DNA from: an uncultured Clostridia bacterium
GTDB lineage: Bacteria > Bacillota > Clostridia > UBA1381
Length of the DNA stretch: 36,045 bases
Reading direction: 5' to 3'
NCBI GenBank assembly: GCA_944391225.1
Contig: CALXSS010000017.1
Span: 1-36,045 of the forward strand
A program made the translations under genes and the position numbers. Positions 7,630 through 16,281 of this stretch are shown piece after piece (positions within the stretch are counted from its first letter, which is position 1; each line of letters starts with the position of its first letter). Under the pieces are notes generated by a model. That model saw only the letters and a program-made list of their open reading frames with translations, did not search any database and was not told the DNA's origin.

Positions 7630-8952
7630 TTATTCCTTATTATTTTTCTCGCGTATTACAAGACGAATAGGAGTTCCCTCAAATCCAAAATTTTCACGTA
7701 TCTGGTTTTCAATAAACCTCTTATATGAAAAATGGAACAGCTCGCTGTCATTTACAAACAATACGAACGTAGGCGGTGCTACAGATGTCTGAGTTCCGTA
7801 GTATATGCGCAGTCTCTTTCCCTTGTCCGCCGGAGGCTGCTGCTTATTGACCGCCTCGTTTATAACGTCATTGAGCATACCTGTTGTTATCCTGCGCTTA
7901 TGCTGCTCGTTCACCTTAACTATTTCCTCGAGCAGCTTGTCAACTCTCTGACCTGTTTTCGCGCTTATAAACATCATAGACGCATAGGACATGAACGCGA
8001 AAGTTTCACGCAGACGATACTTGAACTCATTCATCGTCTTGTCATTCTTCTTTACAATATCCCATTTGTTTATAACAAATATACATGCCTTTCCCTGCGA
8101 ATCAGCATAGCCTGCGATTTTAGTATCCTGCTCCGCTATGCCCTCGCTGCCGTCTATCATAATAACACATACGTCGCTCCTGTCAACTGCCGCAAGCGAG
8201 CGGATAACGCTGAATTTCTCTATCGATTCATCTATCCTGCCGCGCTTTCTCATTCCGGCTGTGTCTATGAACAGGAATCTGTTTCCGTCCTTTTCATAGT
8301 GCGTATCAATCGCGTCGCGTGTGGTTCCGGCAATATTGGATACAATAACTCTTTCCTCGCCTATTATCCTGTTTATCAATGACGACTTACCCGCGTTCGG
8401 TCTGCCTATGACCGCTACCTTGATCTCGTCCTCGTCCTCTGACGTGTCGGCATCCTCCGGGAACATACCGGTCACCTCGTCAAGCAGATCTCCAACGCCC
8501 AGCCCGTGCGTTGACGATATTGCAATAGGATCACCCAATCCAAGGTTGTAGAACTCATAGAACTCGAACGGAGGATCGCCCACGCTGTCGACCTTATTGA
8601 CCGCAAGAACTATTTTCTTCTTTGCCTTTAGAAGCATCTGCGATACCTCTATATCATTTGCTGTAACTCCATCCTTTACATTTACCATGAATATTACAAC
8701 ATCTGCCATTTCTATAGCAAGCTGCGCCTGCTCGCGCATCTTTGAAAGTATCTCATCCTTTGACGCCGGCTCAATACCCCCGGTGTCTATCAAAGTGAAA
8801 TGCTTGTCGAGCCACGTTACATCGGAATAGATCCTGTCACGTGTCACACCTGGCACATCCTCCACTATACTTATCCTCGCGCCAGAAATTTTATTGAATA
8901 ACGTTGACTTACCCACATTAGGTCTGCCAACAATTGCCACCAATGGTTTCAT
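7630..8952 (-). CDS. der: Ribosome-associated double GTPase Der (EngA)
   Basis: This 440-residue protein has two tandem G domains. The first has GRPNVGKST (residues 8-16), DTGG and NKVD. The second has GRPNAGKSS (from about residue 185), DTAG and NKWD. A C-terminal KH-like domain follows (about 350-435). Der binds the 50S precursor and is needed for large-subunit maturation. An acidic linker of Asp/Glu residues (about 168-180) separates the G domains. The start has AAAGGATC before ATG, and a promoter lies about 45-70 bases upstream. der leads the cluster with plsY and gpsA, separated from plsY by 102 bases. Confidence 0.97.
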   Translation of the reverse strand: MKPLVAIVGRPNVGKSTLFNKISGARISIVEDVPGVTRDRIYSDVTWLDKHFTLIDTGGIEPASKDEILSKMREQAQLAIEMADVVIFMVNVKDGVTANDIEVSQMLLKAKKKIVLAVNKVDSVGDPPFEFYEFYNLGLGDPIAISSTHGLGVGDLLDEVTGMFPEDADTSEDEDEIKVAVIGRPNAGKSSLINRIIGEERVIVSNIAGTTRDAIDTHYEKDGNRFLFIDTAGMRKRGRIDESIEKFSVIRSLAAVDRSDVCVIMIDGSEGIAEQDTKIAGYADSQGKACIFVINKWDIVKKNDKTMNEFKYRLRETFAFMSYASMMFISAKTGQRVDKLLEEIVKVNEQHKRRITTGMLNDVINEAVNKQQPPADKGKRLRIYYGTQTSVAPPTFVLFVNDSELFHFSYKRFIENQIRENFGFEGTPIRLVIREKNNKE

Positions 8953-8995
8953 ACAAAGATCCTTTCTGTCTGAATTATAGCTGTTTACAAGCTAT

Positions 8996-9024
8996 ATTTT
9001 ATCATATTGCCGGTAAATAATCAA
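8996..9024 (-). promoter_or_regulatory. Promoter for der-plsY-gpsA
   Basis: Minus-strand TTGATT (9024-9019), 17 bases, TAAAAT (9001-8996). It lies between the secF terminator and the der start. Confidence 0.6.
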
Positions 9025-9067
9025 GTATAAATTAGCTCCACGCAAAAATAATAGAGACCAAAGAAAA

Positions 9068-9090
9068 TGCGGTAGCATAACACTACCGCA
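9068..9090 (-). terminator. Terminator of secDF
   Basis: An 8-bp perfect stem (TGCGGTAG with CTACCGCA) closes a 7-base loop. On the minus strand ATTTTCTTTGG follows. It lies 44 bases beyond the secF stop. Confidence 0.75.
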
Positions 9091-9133
9091 AAATTCCATC
9101 TATGATTTTTCACTCTAACCATTGACAAAGAGC

Positions 9134-10078
9134 TTATTTATTCTTCTTACTGTTTGCTCTGCGCTCAGCTGCTGCCTCAGCCTTTGCCTGTGCCTCTGAC
9201 TCTTTCCATGCAGCCCAGAATGTGCTTGCAAGGAATATTGAGGTATACGCGCCTATTACGATACCGATAATAAGCGGAAGCGCAAACTGCTTTATTGTTG
9301 TTACGCCTAAGATGTAGATAAGAACGATCGTTATCAAGGTTGTGATCGTTGAATTTATCGTACGTCCAAGCGTTTCCTGAATACTTCTGTTTGTCATCTC
9401 TGTAATGCTTTCTGTGCGTCTGCGTGACTTCATATTCTCACGCACACGGTCGAATATAACAATAGTATTATTAATTGAATAACCTACTACCGTAAGCATA
9501 GCCGCTATAAACGTTGTGTTGATCGCAATATTTGTGATAGTGTAAACGCTGCACATTACAAGCACGTTTAACGCAAGTGTTACAACTGCCATGATACCGC
9601 TGCGCCAGTCAAATCTGATAATAATATAGAGGAGTATACAGAGTATAGCAAGCAGAGTATATGAAAGAGCCTTCTGCTGTACCTGAACTCCGAAGCTCGG
9701 CGATGCTGACTGCACTGAAAGTAAAGCCTCATCATTTAATGAATACTTTTCCTGGAGCGCGCTGAACACCTTGTCCTTATTCTCCTCACCGCTGTCGTCT
9801 GAACTTGCTGCCGGCAGCTTTATTATAGCAGTCTGGTTCGTTGCTCCTGACTTCTGAACAACAGCATCAAGACCGGTTGTTTCTTTTACTATTTTTGAAA
9901 CATCGTCATTGTCAAATGACTGACCGATGTCTACCTGCATTCTGATACCGCCCATAAACTCAACGTCAAAGTTGAATCCGCCGTGCACAAAATACATGAT
10001 AATTCCGGCAATTATTATTACGACCGGTAAAAGAAGGAACTTATATTTATTCTTTGAATAATCCATTACCTTATTCAT
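9134..10078 (-). CDS. secF: Protein translocase subunit SecF
   Basis: This 314-residue membrane protein is an RND-type helper of the Sec translocon that uses ion gradient energy to pull exported proteins across the membrane. One N-terminal membrane helix (about 14-31) precedes the P4 extracytoplasmic region. Five C-terminal helices contain the family signatures YSINNTIVIFDRVREN and GRTINSTITTLITI. The C-terminus is a charged Ala/Glu/Lys tail. The start overlaps the secD stop by 8 bases, so the pair is translationally coupled and forms two separate proteins rather than the fused SecDF of Bacillus. Confidence 0.96.
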   Translation of the reverse strand: MNKVMDYSKNKYKFLLLPVVIIIAGIIMYFVHGGFNFDVEFMGGIRMQVDIGQSFDNDDVSKIVKETTGLDAVVQKSGATNQTAIIKLPAASSDDSGEENKDKVFSALQEKYSLNDEALLSVQSASPSFGVQVQQKALSYTLLAILCILLYIIIRFDWRSGIMAVVTLALNVLVMCSVYTITNIAINTTFIAAMLTVVGYSINNTIVIFDRVRENMKSRRRTESITEMTNRSIQETLGRTINSTITTLITIVLIYILGVTTIKQFALPLIIGIVIGAYTSIFLASTFWAAWKESEAQAKAEAAAERRANSKKNK

Positions 10079-11510
10079 TTACAGCACCCCCTACCGATTT
10101 TTTCATATTCGTAAACATGTTCTTGTTCTGAACGCCTATATTAACAAGAGTTCTGAGCAGGAACTTTGTGATAACGATAGCAGTGAACATTGAAAGCACA
10201 ACGCCTATTCCAAGAGTTGTAGCAAATCCTGTTACTGTACCTATACCTGACATATAAAGAACGACACATGAGATTATCGTTGTTATATTCGAGTCAAGAA
10301 TAGCTGAGAATGCCTTTGAGAAGCCCGACTCTATCGATGCACGTATAGTCTTTCCTGTTGCAAGCTCCTCCTTCATACGCTCGAATATGATACAGTCGGC
10401 ATCGACCGCCATACCTATCGAAAGCACGATACCTGCTATACCCGAAAGGCTGAGGTTTACTCTGAATACGCCCATTGCAAGACAGATAAGTCCTGTATAG
10501 ATAAGCAGTGAAAGGTCTGCTATAAGACCGGGGAGCCTGTATCTCCAAAGCATGAACAGCATTACGAGTATGATACCGATAGCTGCCGCCATAAGGCTTG
10601 TCGGGAGCGCGTCACGTCCAAGCTCAGCTCCTACTGTCTCCTGTGAGATCTTTGTCATCTCAAACGGAAGGTTACCTGAGTTGATCTGGTTTGCGAGCAT
10701 TCCTGCCGACTCAGCGTCAAAATCACCTGTTATAACACATGAGGTCGAATCGATCTTTTCGCTTACTCTCGGGCTTGATACTACCTTATCATCCATAACG
10801 ATCTGGATTATGTTGTTCGGTGAGGACTGAGCTGCAGCAGTGGCTGTTGCATCTGCAAACTTTGTTGCACCCTCCGATGTGAACTCTACCTGAACATAAT
10901 ACTGTGAATTTGCATTCTGGCTTGGCTGACCGTATATGCTCTTTGCTGATGCTATATCTGTACCCTCAAGAACCACATTTCCCTGATAATCCTGGAAAGT
11001 AAGCTTAGCCACCTGTGAAAGCAGCTCTACAGCAGCATCAGTCTGAGCTGTTGCCGACATATCCTCTTCCTCAGCAGCCTCTGTTGCAGCCGGCTCAGTT
11101 GCCGCAGCCTCGTCTGTTGCTGCAGCGTCCGTTGACTCTGTAGCCTCAGCAGTCTGCTCATCGACAGCCTCCTCCTGAGCTGCGCCCGCGCCTGACGGTA
11201 TCTCGATAGTGATCTTACCGCCCTCGCCTATAGAAATACGCGACTCTGTGTAGCCCGCTCCATTAAGACGTGTTTCATAAATAGCCTTTACAGTTTCCAT
11301 CTCGGAATCTGACGGGTTATCAGCATTAGCCTGGAAGGTGATAACTGAACCGCCGGCAAGGTCTATACCCTGTCTTATACCTGTTTCACTGTCAAACATA
11401 CCGCCGTACTTCGCATTCAGCGCGCCCGGCAGACCGAACAGCGCAACGAGATTAAGTACAATTGCCGCAACAACAACGAAACAAAAAATAACTATGCTTT
11501 TTTTTCTCAT
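10071..11510 (-). CDS. secD: Protein translocase subunit SecD with an acidic Ala-rich insert
   Basis: This 479-residue partner of SecF has an N-terminal membrane helix (about 7-29), a periplasm-type P1 region, and five C-terminal helices. Family signatures are GIRQGIDLAGGS near the start, and GIAGIVLSIGMAVDADCIIFERMKEE. Between EIPSG (about residue 107) and VELLSQVAKLTFQD (about 161) is a low-complexity stretch of some 50 residues made almost only of Ala, Glu, Thr and Asp. Ordinary SecD has only a few residues at that point. The ATG start lies 8 bases after a weak upstream ribosome binding site (GAAAGG). Its own promoter and a structured leader are upstream. Confidence 0.96.
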   Translation of the reverse strand: MRKKSIVIFCFVVVAAIVLNLVALFGLPGALNAKYGGMFDSETGIRQGIDLAGGSVITFQANADNPSDSEMETVKAIYETRLNGAGYTESRISIGEGGKITIEIPSGAGAAQEEAVDEQTAEATESTDAAATDEAAATEPAATEAAEEEDMSATAQTDAAVELLSQVAKLTFQDYQGNVVLEGTDIASAKSIYGQPSQNANSQYYVQVEFTSEGATKFADATATAAAQSSPNNIIQIVMDDKVVSSPRVSEKIDSTSCVITGDFDAESAGMLANQINSGNLPFEMTKISQETVGAELGRDALPTSLMAAAIGIILVMLFMLWRYRLPGLIADLSLLIYTGLICLAMGVFRVNLSLSGIAGIVLSIGMAVDADCIIFERMKEELATGKTIRASIESGFSKAFSAILDSNITTIISCVVLYMSGIGTVTGFATTLGIGVVLSMFTAIVITKFLLRTLVNIGVQNKNMFTNMKKSVGGAVNE

Positions 11511-11544
11511 TTGCGTTTAACATTCCTTTCTTTATTTGGGGAAT

Positions 11545-11598
11545 CTGTCTGTCAAAAGCAGCCGCTGTTATGGCAGAGCGGGTAATTTTGACACTCAG
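11545..11598 (-). promoter_or_regulatory. Structured leader hairpin upstream of secDF
   Basis: An outer stem pairs TGTCAAAA (11550-11557) with TTTTGACA (11586-11593), extended by CTG/CAG across a 2-base internal loop. Inside it a second stem pairs CCGCT (11562-11566) with AGCGG (11577-11581). It lies wholly within the secD leader and has no U-tract terminator pattern. It does not match a riboswitch I recognise. Confidence 0.45.
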
Positions 11599-11604
11599 AC
11601 TGCT

Positions 11605-11627
11605 TAAGTAACCGCATATATTACTTA
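11605..11627 (-). promoter_or_regulatory. Second hairpin in the secD leader
   Basis: TAAGTAA (11605-11611) pairs perfectly with TTACTTA (11621-11627) around a 9-base loop, between the promoter and the larger hairpin. Confidence 0.35.
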
Positions 11628-11652
11628 CCCATTTTAATTACAGCATAATGCT

Positions 11653-11681
11653 ATTATACAACTTTAGAGCCGTTAAGTCAA
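11653..11681 (-). promoter_or_regulatory. secDF promoter
   Basis: Minus-strand TTGACT (11681-11676), 17 bases, TATAAT (11658-11653). Transcription would start near 11646, leaving a leader of about 135 nt. Confidence 0.8.
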
Positions 11682-11774
11682 GACCTTTTTGCTGTAAAAT
11701 TCGCCTTAAAAGCAGTTTAAACTCACATTTATTCATATATATGATATGTCCTGTAACAAATTCGTAAAAAACAA

Positions 11775-11809
11775 AGGCTGATGCAGCTCGTTGAGTCTTG
11801 CATCAGCCT
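11775..11809 (-). terminator. Terminator of the isomerase-like gene
   Basis: An 11-bp stem (AGGCTGATGCA with TGCATCAGCCT) has a CTC-AAC-GAG apex on the minus strand, followed by TTGTTTTTT. The apex and stem wording match the hairpins at 5838-5871 and 33690-33723. Confidence 0.85.
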
Positions 11810-11821
11810 CTCAAAATCATA

Positions 11822-13300
11822 TTATGCGAAAGGATTCTCTGTAGGATACGGCACTGACTTAGGTCTGTTATATCCTATGTCGGTAAGTCCGAGATACTTG
11901 AATACCTCAAACAAAGCCTTGCCATGATGACCGAACGCAACCGCGCCATGATGCGGATAATTGCCCTCGATAAGAACGTGACGGTAGAATCTTCCCATCT
12001 CGTTTATTGCAAACACTCCTATTGAGCCGAATGACTGTGTTGCAACCGGAAGTACCTCTCCGTTTGCTATATAGCCCCTGAGCTGAGCGTCTGATGTTGA
12101 CTGTAGTCTGAAGAATGTGATATCTCCCGGCATGATGTCGCCCTCAAGCGTACCGTTTGTAACCTCGATAGGCAGACTTCTTGCCATGATCTTCTGATAC
12201 TTCATTGAACATGCACTGAGCTTTGTTGAACATGTGTTTCCACAGTGGAAGCCCATGAATACGTCATGCTCGCCGTACGGGAACTTATCCTTTATGCTCT
12301 CGTTGTACATATCCTTTGGAACCGAATTGTTTATATCAAGCAATGTAACGGCATCGTTGCTTACGCATGTGCCGATATATTCGCTGAGAGCGCCGTAAAC
12401 ATCAACTTCGCACGATACCGGTATTCCTCTGCCTGTAAGACGGCTGTTTACATAGCAGGGCACAAATCCGAACTGTGTCTGGAACGCCGGCCAGCACTTG
12501 CCTGCTATTGCCACATATTTCTTTGAACCCTTGTGAGCCTCGATCCAGTCGAGCAATGTCAGCTCATACTGAGCAAGCTTAGGCAGGACCTCAGGCTTCA
12601 TATTGCCCTCTCCAAGCTCCTTTTCCATATCAGCCACAACCGCCGGGATCCTTTCGTCTCCCGCATGCTTGTTGAAAGCTTCAAAAAGATCAAGCTCAGA
12701 GTTTTCCTCAATTTCAACACCGAGCTTATAAAGCTGATAGATAGGCGCATTACAGGCAAGGAAGTTGAGCGGACGCGGTCCGAATGAGATTATCTTAAGA
12801 TCCTTAAGACCTGCCAGAGCTCTCGCTATTGGAACAAATCCGTTTATCATATCCGCACATTCCTCAGCGTCGCCTACAGGATATTCTGGGATATATGCCT
12901 TTACGCCTCTGAGCTTGAGATTGTAGCTTGCATTGAGCATTCCACAGTATGCGTCGCCTCTATCATCGCTCAGAGTTCCTATGTTTTCCTCTGCAGCTGC
13001 ACAGAACATCACCGGTCCGTCAAACTGCTGCGCAAGCATAGTTTCTGATATTTCCGGACCAAAATTACCGAGGTATACGCAAAGCGCGTTACAGCCTGCC
13101 TCTTTAATATCAGCCAGAGCCTGCTTCATATGTATTTCACTTTCTACTATACATATAGGGCATTCATAGATATCCTCAGCATCATACTTTGCCTGGTACG
13201 CCTTTACAAGTGCGTCGCGTCTTGTTACGGAAAGAGATTCCGGGAAACAGTCTCTTGATACCGCAACAATACCGATCTTGATCTTTGGTATGTTATCCAT
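11822..13300 (-). CDS. L-fucose/L-arabinose isomerase superfamily protein
   Basis: This 492-residue protein has the fold family of L-fucose isomerase. N-terminal IKIGIVAVSRDCFP and the FGPEISETMLAQQF region match the family N-domain. Later CEVDVYGALSEYIGT, LLDINN and the C-terminal HHGAVAFGHHG stretch carry the Glu, Asp and His positions expected for a metal site. It probably interconverts an aldose and ketose, but no kinase, aldolase or sugar transporter gene is adjacent, so the substrate is unknown. The ATG at 13300 is chosen because AAAGGAGG sits 8 bases before it; a frame extension to 13327 adds nine residues without a ribosome binding site. It is monocistronic, with its own promoter and terminator. 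Confidence 0.85.
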   Translation of the reverse strand: MDNIPKIKIGIVAVSRDCFPESLSVTRRDALVKAYQAKYDAEDIYECPICIVESEIHMKQALADIKEAGCNALCVYLGNFGPEISETMLAQQFDGPVMFCAAAEENIGTLSDDRGDAYCGMLNASYNLKLRGVKAYIPEYPVGDAEECADMINGFVPIARALAGLKDLKIISFGPRPLNFLACNAPIYQLYKLGVEIEENSELDLFEAFNKHAGDERIPAVVADMEKELGEGNMKPEVLPKLAQYELTLLDWIEAHKGSKKYVAIAGKCWPAFQTQFGFVPCYVNSRLTGRGIPVSCEVDVYGALSEYIGTCVSNDAVTLLDINNSVPKDMYNESIKDKFPYGEHDVFMGFHCGNTCSTKLSACSMKYQKIMARSLPIEVTNGTLEGDIMPGDITFFRLQSTSDAQLRGYIANGEVLPVATQSFGSIGVFAINEMGRFYRHVLIEGNYPHHGAVAFGHHGKALFEVFKYLGLTDIGYNRPKSVPYPTENPFA

Positions 13301-13348
13301 TTGTAATTCCTCCTTTAAGCCGTCCATACGCGGCGTTTTCTTATATTA

Positions 13349-13377
13349 ATTATACAACAAAATAAGGTCTTATGCAA
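13349..13377 (-). promoter_or_regulatory. Promoter of the isomerase-like gene
   Basis: Minus-strand TATAAT (13354-13349) with a weak -35 TTGCAT (13377-13372) at 17-base spacing, about 50 bases before the start. Confidence 0.55.
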
Positions 13378-13439
13378 CTGCATTTTTACTGATTTATATG
13401 ACTTTTTTAACAATTCCTGATTTTCATCCTGAAACAAAA

Positions 13440-13481
13440 AGAGACCGCCGCAAAACCTCAGCTGGTTTTGCAGCAGTCTCT
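13440..13481 (-). terminator. Terminator of the decarboxylase operon
   Basis: An 18-bp stem (AGAGACTGCTGCAAAACC on the minus strand, two G-T pairs) closes a 6-base loop and is followed by TTTTTGTTTC. It lies 13 bases after the last stop codon of the operon. Confidence 0.9.
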
Positions 13482-13494
13482 GATGATTTCAATA

Positions 13495-14928
13495 TTAAAC
13501 AGGATATACCTTGTTTTCTCTGTCTACAAGAGTATTGTCTACCTTGTCAAGATTAGCCTCACGGTACTTAAAATACTTGACAGCTACCTGATCAAACAAA
13601 GCATATGAAAGAACATCCTCAGGCTGGCGGATCCACTCTGCGCACTCCTTCTTCATGTTCTCAAGCTCCGGCTTGAGCTTATCTGCCGGACGGCAGGTAA
13701 TTCTTTCCTCATCGCCGATGATCTTCTTTACAAGAGCCGGATCTATCTCACCCGGGCACTTACCGTACTCGCCGCGAACGATTGCCTTTGTTTCCTTTGA
13801 TACCATCTTGTATCTTTCACCCATGAGAACGTTGAGAACTGCCTGTGTTCCGACTATCTGTGATGACGGTGTTACAAGCGGAGGATAACCAAGGTCTGCT
13901 CTTACGCGCGGTACTTCCTTAAGAACCTCCTCATAGGCGTCCTCTCTGCCCTGCTGCTTGAGCTGCGATACAAGGTTTGAAAGCATACCGCCCGGAACCT
14001 GATACTTAAGCGTGTTAACGTCAACGCCCATTACCTTAGTGTTCATAAGTCCGCTTGAGATGTACTTTTCGCGCAGCGGCTTGAAATAGTCGCATATCTC
14101 GATCAGCTTATCAAGCTCAAGACCTGTATCGTAAGGTGTGCCCTGAAGAGCTGCCACGATAGGCTCTGTAGGCGGCTGTGATGTTCCCATAGCCATAGGC
14201 GAGATAGCACAGTCGATAACATCAACGCCCGCTTCGATAGCCTTAAGATAAACCATTGAAGCCTCGCCTGATGTGTAATGTGTGTGGAGCTGTATCGGGA
14301 TATTTACAGCGGCTTTCATCTTTGTTACGAGATCATATGTTACATACGGTCTCAAAAGACCTGCCATATCCTTTATACAGATAGAATCAGCGCCCATTCC
14401 CTCAAGCTGCTTTGCAAGCTCTACGAACTTCTCGTTTGTGTGGAATTCCGATGTTGTGTAGCAGACTGTAGCCTGAACATGACCGCGGCCTTCCTTTGCG
14501 CAGTATTCCTTTGTAGCGTTGATAGCGCACTCAAGGTTTCTTACATCGTTGAGCGCGTCGAAAATTCTCAAAATATCTACACCGTTTGCGATAGATGCCT
14601 GAACGAAATACTTAACTATATCGTCAGCATAGTGACGGTAGCCGAGTATGTTCTGTCCTCTGAAAAGCATCTGCAGCGGAGTTTTCTTAGCCTTATCCTT
14701 GATCTTGCGGAGTCTTTCCCACGGATCCTCATTAAGGAATCTCAAGCACGAATCAAATGTTGCGCCGCCCCATGCCTCAAGTGAATGATAGCCGACATTG
14801 TCGAGCTTTTCAACTATAGGAAGCATTTCCTCAGTAGTCATTCTTGTAGCGATAAGACTCTGATGAGCATCACGGAGGACAGTCTCGGTAATACCTACCG
14901 GCTTAGGCTGAACCTTATTTTTTGCCAT
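13495..14928 (-). CDS. oadA: Oxaloacetate decarboxylase/pyruvate carboxylase-type carboxyltransferase alpha subunit
   Basis: This 477-residue TIM-barrel carboxyltransferase belongs to the OadA / PycB / transcarboxylase 5S family. ITETVLRDAHQSLIATRM opens the barrel with the metal-binding Asp. CIKDMAGLLRPYV carries the conserved Lys, and QLHTHYTSGEASMVY carries the metal-binding His pair. The chain ends after the post-barrel domain and has no attached biotin domain, so it must use the separate carrier in the same operon. It moves carboxyl groups between oxaloacetate/pyruvate and biotin. The ATG at 14928 follows AAGGAG at 8 bases; a GTG three codons earlier is less likely. It is the last gene of the five-gene operon, after a 68-base gap containing a GC-rich hairpin. 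Confidence 0.92.
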   Translation of the reverse strand: MAKNKVQPKPVGITETVLRDAHQSLIATRMTTEEMLPIVEKLDNVGYHSLEAWGGATFDSCLRFLNEDPWERLRKIKDKAKKTPLQMLFRGQNILGYRHYADDIVKYFVQASIANGVDILRIFDALNDVRNLECAINATKEYCAKEGRGHVQATVCYTTSEFHTNEKFVELAKQLEGMGADSICIKDMAGLLRPYVTYDLVTKMKAAVNIPIQLHTHYTSGEASMVYLKAIEAGVDVIDCAISPMAMGTSQPPTEPIVAALQGTPYDTGLELDKLIEICDYFKPLREKYISSGLMNTKVMGVDVNTLKYQVPGGMLSNLVSQLKQQGREDAYEEVLKEVPRVRADLGYPPLVTPSSQIVGTQAVLNVLMGERYKMVSKETKAIVRGEYGKCPGEIDPALVKKIIGDEERITCRPADKLKPELENMKKECAEWIRQPEDVLSYALFDQVAVKYFKYREANLDKVDNTLVDRENKVYPV

Positions 14929-14957
14929 TATTTTCACTCCTTATTTCAAAATCACGC

Positions 14958-14978
14958 TGCGCGGCGCTATGCCGCGCA
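14958..14978 (-). other. Intercistronic GC-rich hairpin between oadB and oadA
   Basis: An 8-bp perfect stem (TGCGCGGC with GCCGCGCA) closes a 5-base loop. No continuous U-tract follows (GCGTGATTTTG), so it may attenuate or protect the mRNA rather than end it. Confidence 0.5.
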
Positions 14979-14996
14979 CCGTCAGTCAATTACAAA

Positions 14997-16241
14997 TCAA
15001 AGTCCGTTGAACATTGAAAGGAATACACCGGCAGCAACCGCTGAACCGATAACTCCGGCAACGTTCGGACCCATAGCGTGCATCAGCAGGAAGTTTGACG
15101 GGTTTTCTTTCTGACCAACCACCTGTGAAACACGAGCCGCCATAGGAACGGCGCTTACGCCTGCCGAACCGATAAGCGGATTTACCTTACCCTTTGTTAC
15201 CCAGTACATAATATCGCCAAGGAACAAGCCGCCGATAGTTGAGAAACAGAACGCAACAAGACCGAGCAATACTATACCAAGTGTCTGAGCTGAAAGGAAT
15301 GATGATGCTGTAGCTGTAGCACCAACTGTTACGCCTAAGAATATTGTTACAATATTCATAAGCTCGTTCTGAGCTGTCTTTGCAAGTCTGTCGCAGACTC
15401 CCGATTCCTTTAACAGGTTTCCGAGCATGAGACAGCCTACGAGCGATACAGCGTCAGGTATTATAAGAGCAACTACTATAGTAACAACTATAGGGAATAT
15501 GATCTTTTCTGTCTTTGAAACAGGACGCAGCTGATCCATTACAACGCCGCGCATCTTCTTTGTTGTCATAAGCTTCATAAACGGCGGCTGTATAATAGGG
15601 ATAAGCGCCATGTATGAATAAGCCGCAACGGCTATAGCCGGCAGAAGCGCCGGAGCAAGCGATTTTGTTACATAGATCGCGGTAGGACCGTCTGCGCCGC
15701 CTATAATACCGATCGATGCAGCCTCTTTTACGCCGAATGTGATACTCGGAACAAGCGCACTGAGTACCAATGCTCCAACAAATGTAAAGAATACGCCGAA
15801 CTGAGCAGCGGCTCCGAGAAGGATGCTCTTCGGATTAGCTATCAGCGGACCGAAATCCGTCATACAGCCTATACCAACAAATATAAGCGGCGGATATATA
15901 CCAAGCTTTACGCCGAGATAAAGCAGGTCAAGAAGTCCGCCCTTCCGGCATACAAGTCCAACGTCTATGTACTTGCCGTCTATCATATATTCCGCATCGG
16001 TAAAGAATTCAGTGTGCATCATTATTGCGCTTGAATCCTTTATCATAGGCAGATTAGTGAGCAGCATACCGAAAGCTATCGGCAAAAGCAGCAACGGCTC
16101 AAATTTCTTTACTATTGCAAGATACAAAAGCACACAGGCAACCGCGAGCATTATAATTGTTTTTATCGCATCTACAGGACCTGTCTGGAAAAGCGCTGCA
16201 ACGCCTGTACTGCTCAAAAAGCTTCCAAGACTTTCTAACAC
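14997..16241 (-). CDS. oadB: Sodium-translocating decarboxylase beta subunit
   Basis: This 414-residue, highly hydrophobic protein belongs to the OadB/GcdB/MmdB family. It decarboxylates carboxybiotin in the membrane and exports sodium ions. The family signature GGADGPTAIYVTKSLAP begins at residue 181; its Asp184 corresponds to the sodium/proton-binding Asp of the Klebsiella enzyme. Another conserved stretch is GIGCMTDFGPLIANPK. The first codon is GTG, with only a weak upstream ribosome binding site, so the exact start is less certain. It sits between the biotin carrier and oadA genes. Confidence 0.95.
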   Translation of the reverse strand: MLESLGSFLSSTGVAALFQTGPVDAIKTIIMLAVACVLLYLAIVKKFEPLLLLPIAFGMLLTNLPMIKDSSAIMMHTEFFTDAEYMIDGKYIDVGLVCRKGGLLDLLYLGVKLGIYPPLIFVGIGCMTDFGPLIANPKSILLGAAAQFGVFFTFVGALVLSALVPSITFGVKEAASIGIIGGADGPTAIYVTKSLAPALLPAIAVAAYSYMALIPIIQPPFMKLMTTKKMRGVVMDQLRPVSKTEKIIFPIVVTIVVALIIPDAVSLVGCLMLGNLLKESGVCDRLAKTAQNELMNIVTIFLGVTVGATATASSFLSAQTLGIVLLGLVAFCFSTIGGLFLGDIMYWVTKGKVNPLIGSAGVSAVPMAARVSQVVGQKENPSNFLLMHAMGPNVAGVIGSAVAAGVFLSMFNGL

Positions 16242-16281
16242 TTTTTAGTCACCACTTTCTTAAATTTTATCAGAATGTGCA

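Larger units (their letters stand above)
11511..11821. other. Region between the isomerase-like gene and secD
   Basis: This 311-base gap holds the secD leader with two hairpins (11545-11598 and 11605-11627), the secD promoter (11653-11681) and the terminator of the upstream isomerase-like gene (11775-11809). No coding frame with a ribosome binding site was seen. Confidence 0.6.

Noticed and set aside
13378..13439. Rex site upstream of the isomerase-like gene
   Set aside because: Only a TTGTTAA half-site near 13410 is present; the opposite arm is missing.
14929..14937. GTG start three codons upstream for oadA
   Set aside because: The GTG overlaps the AAGGAG-proximal bases, while the ATG at 14928 is at ideal spacing.
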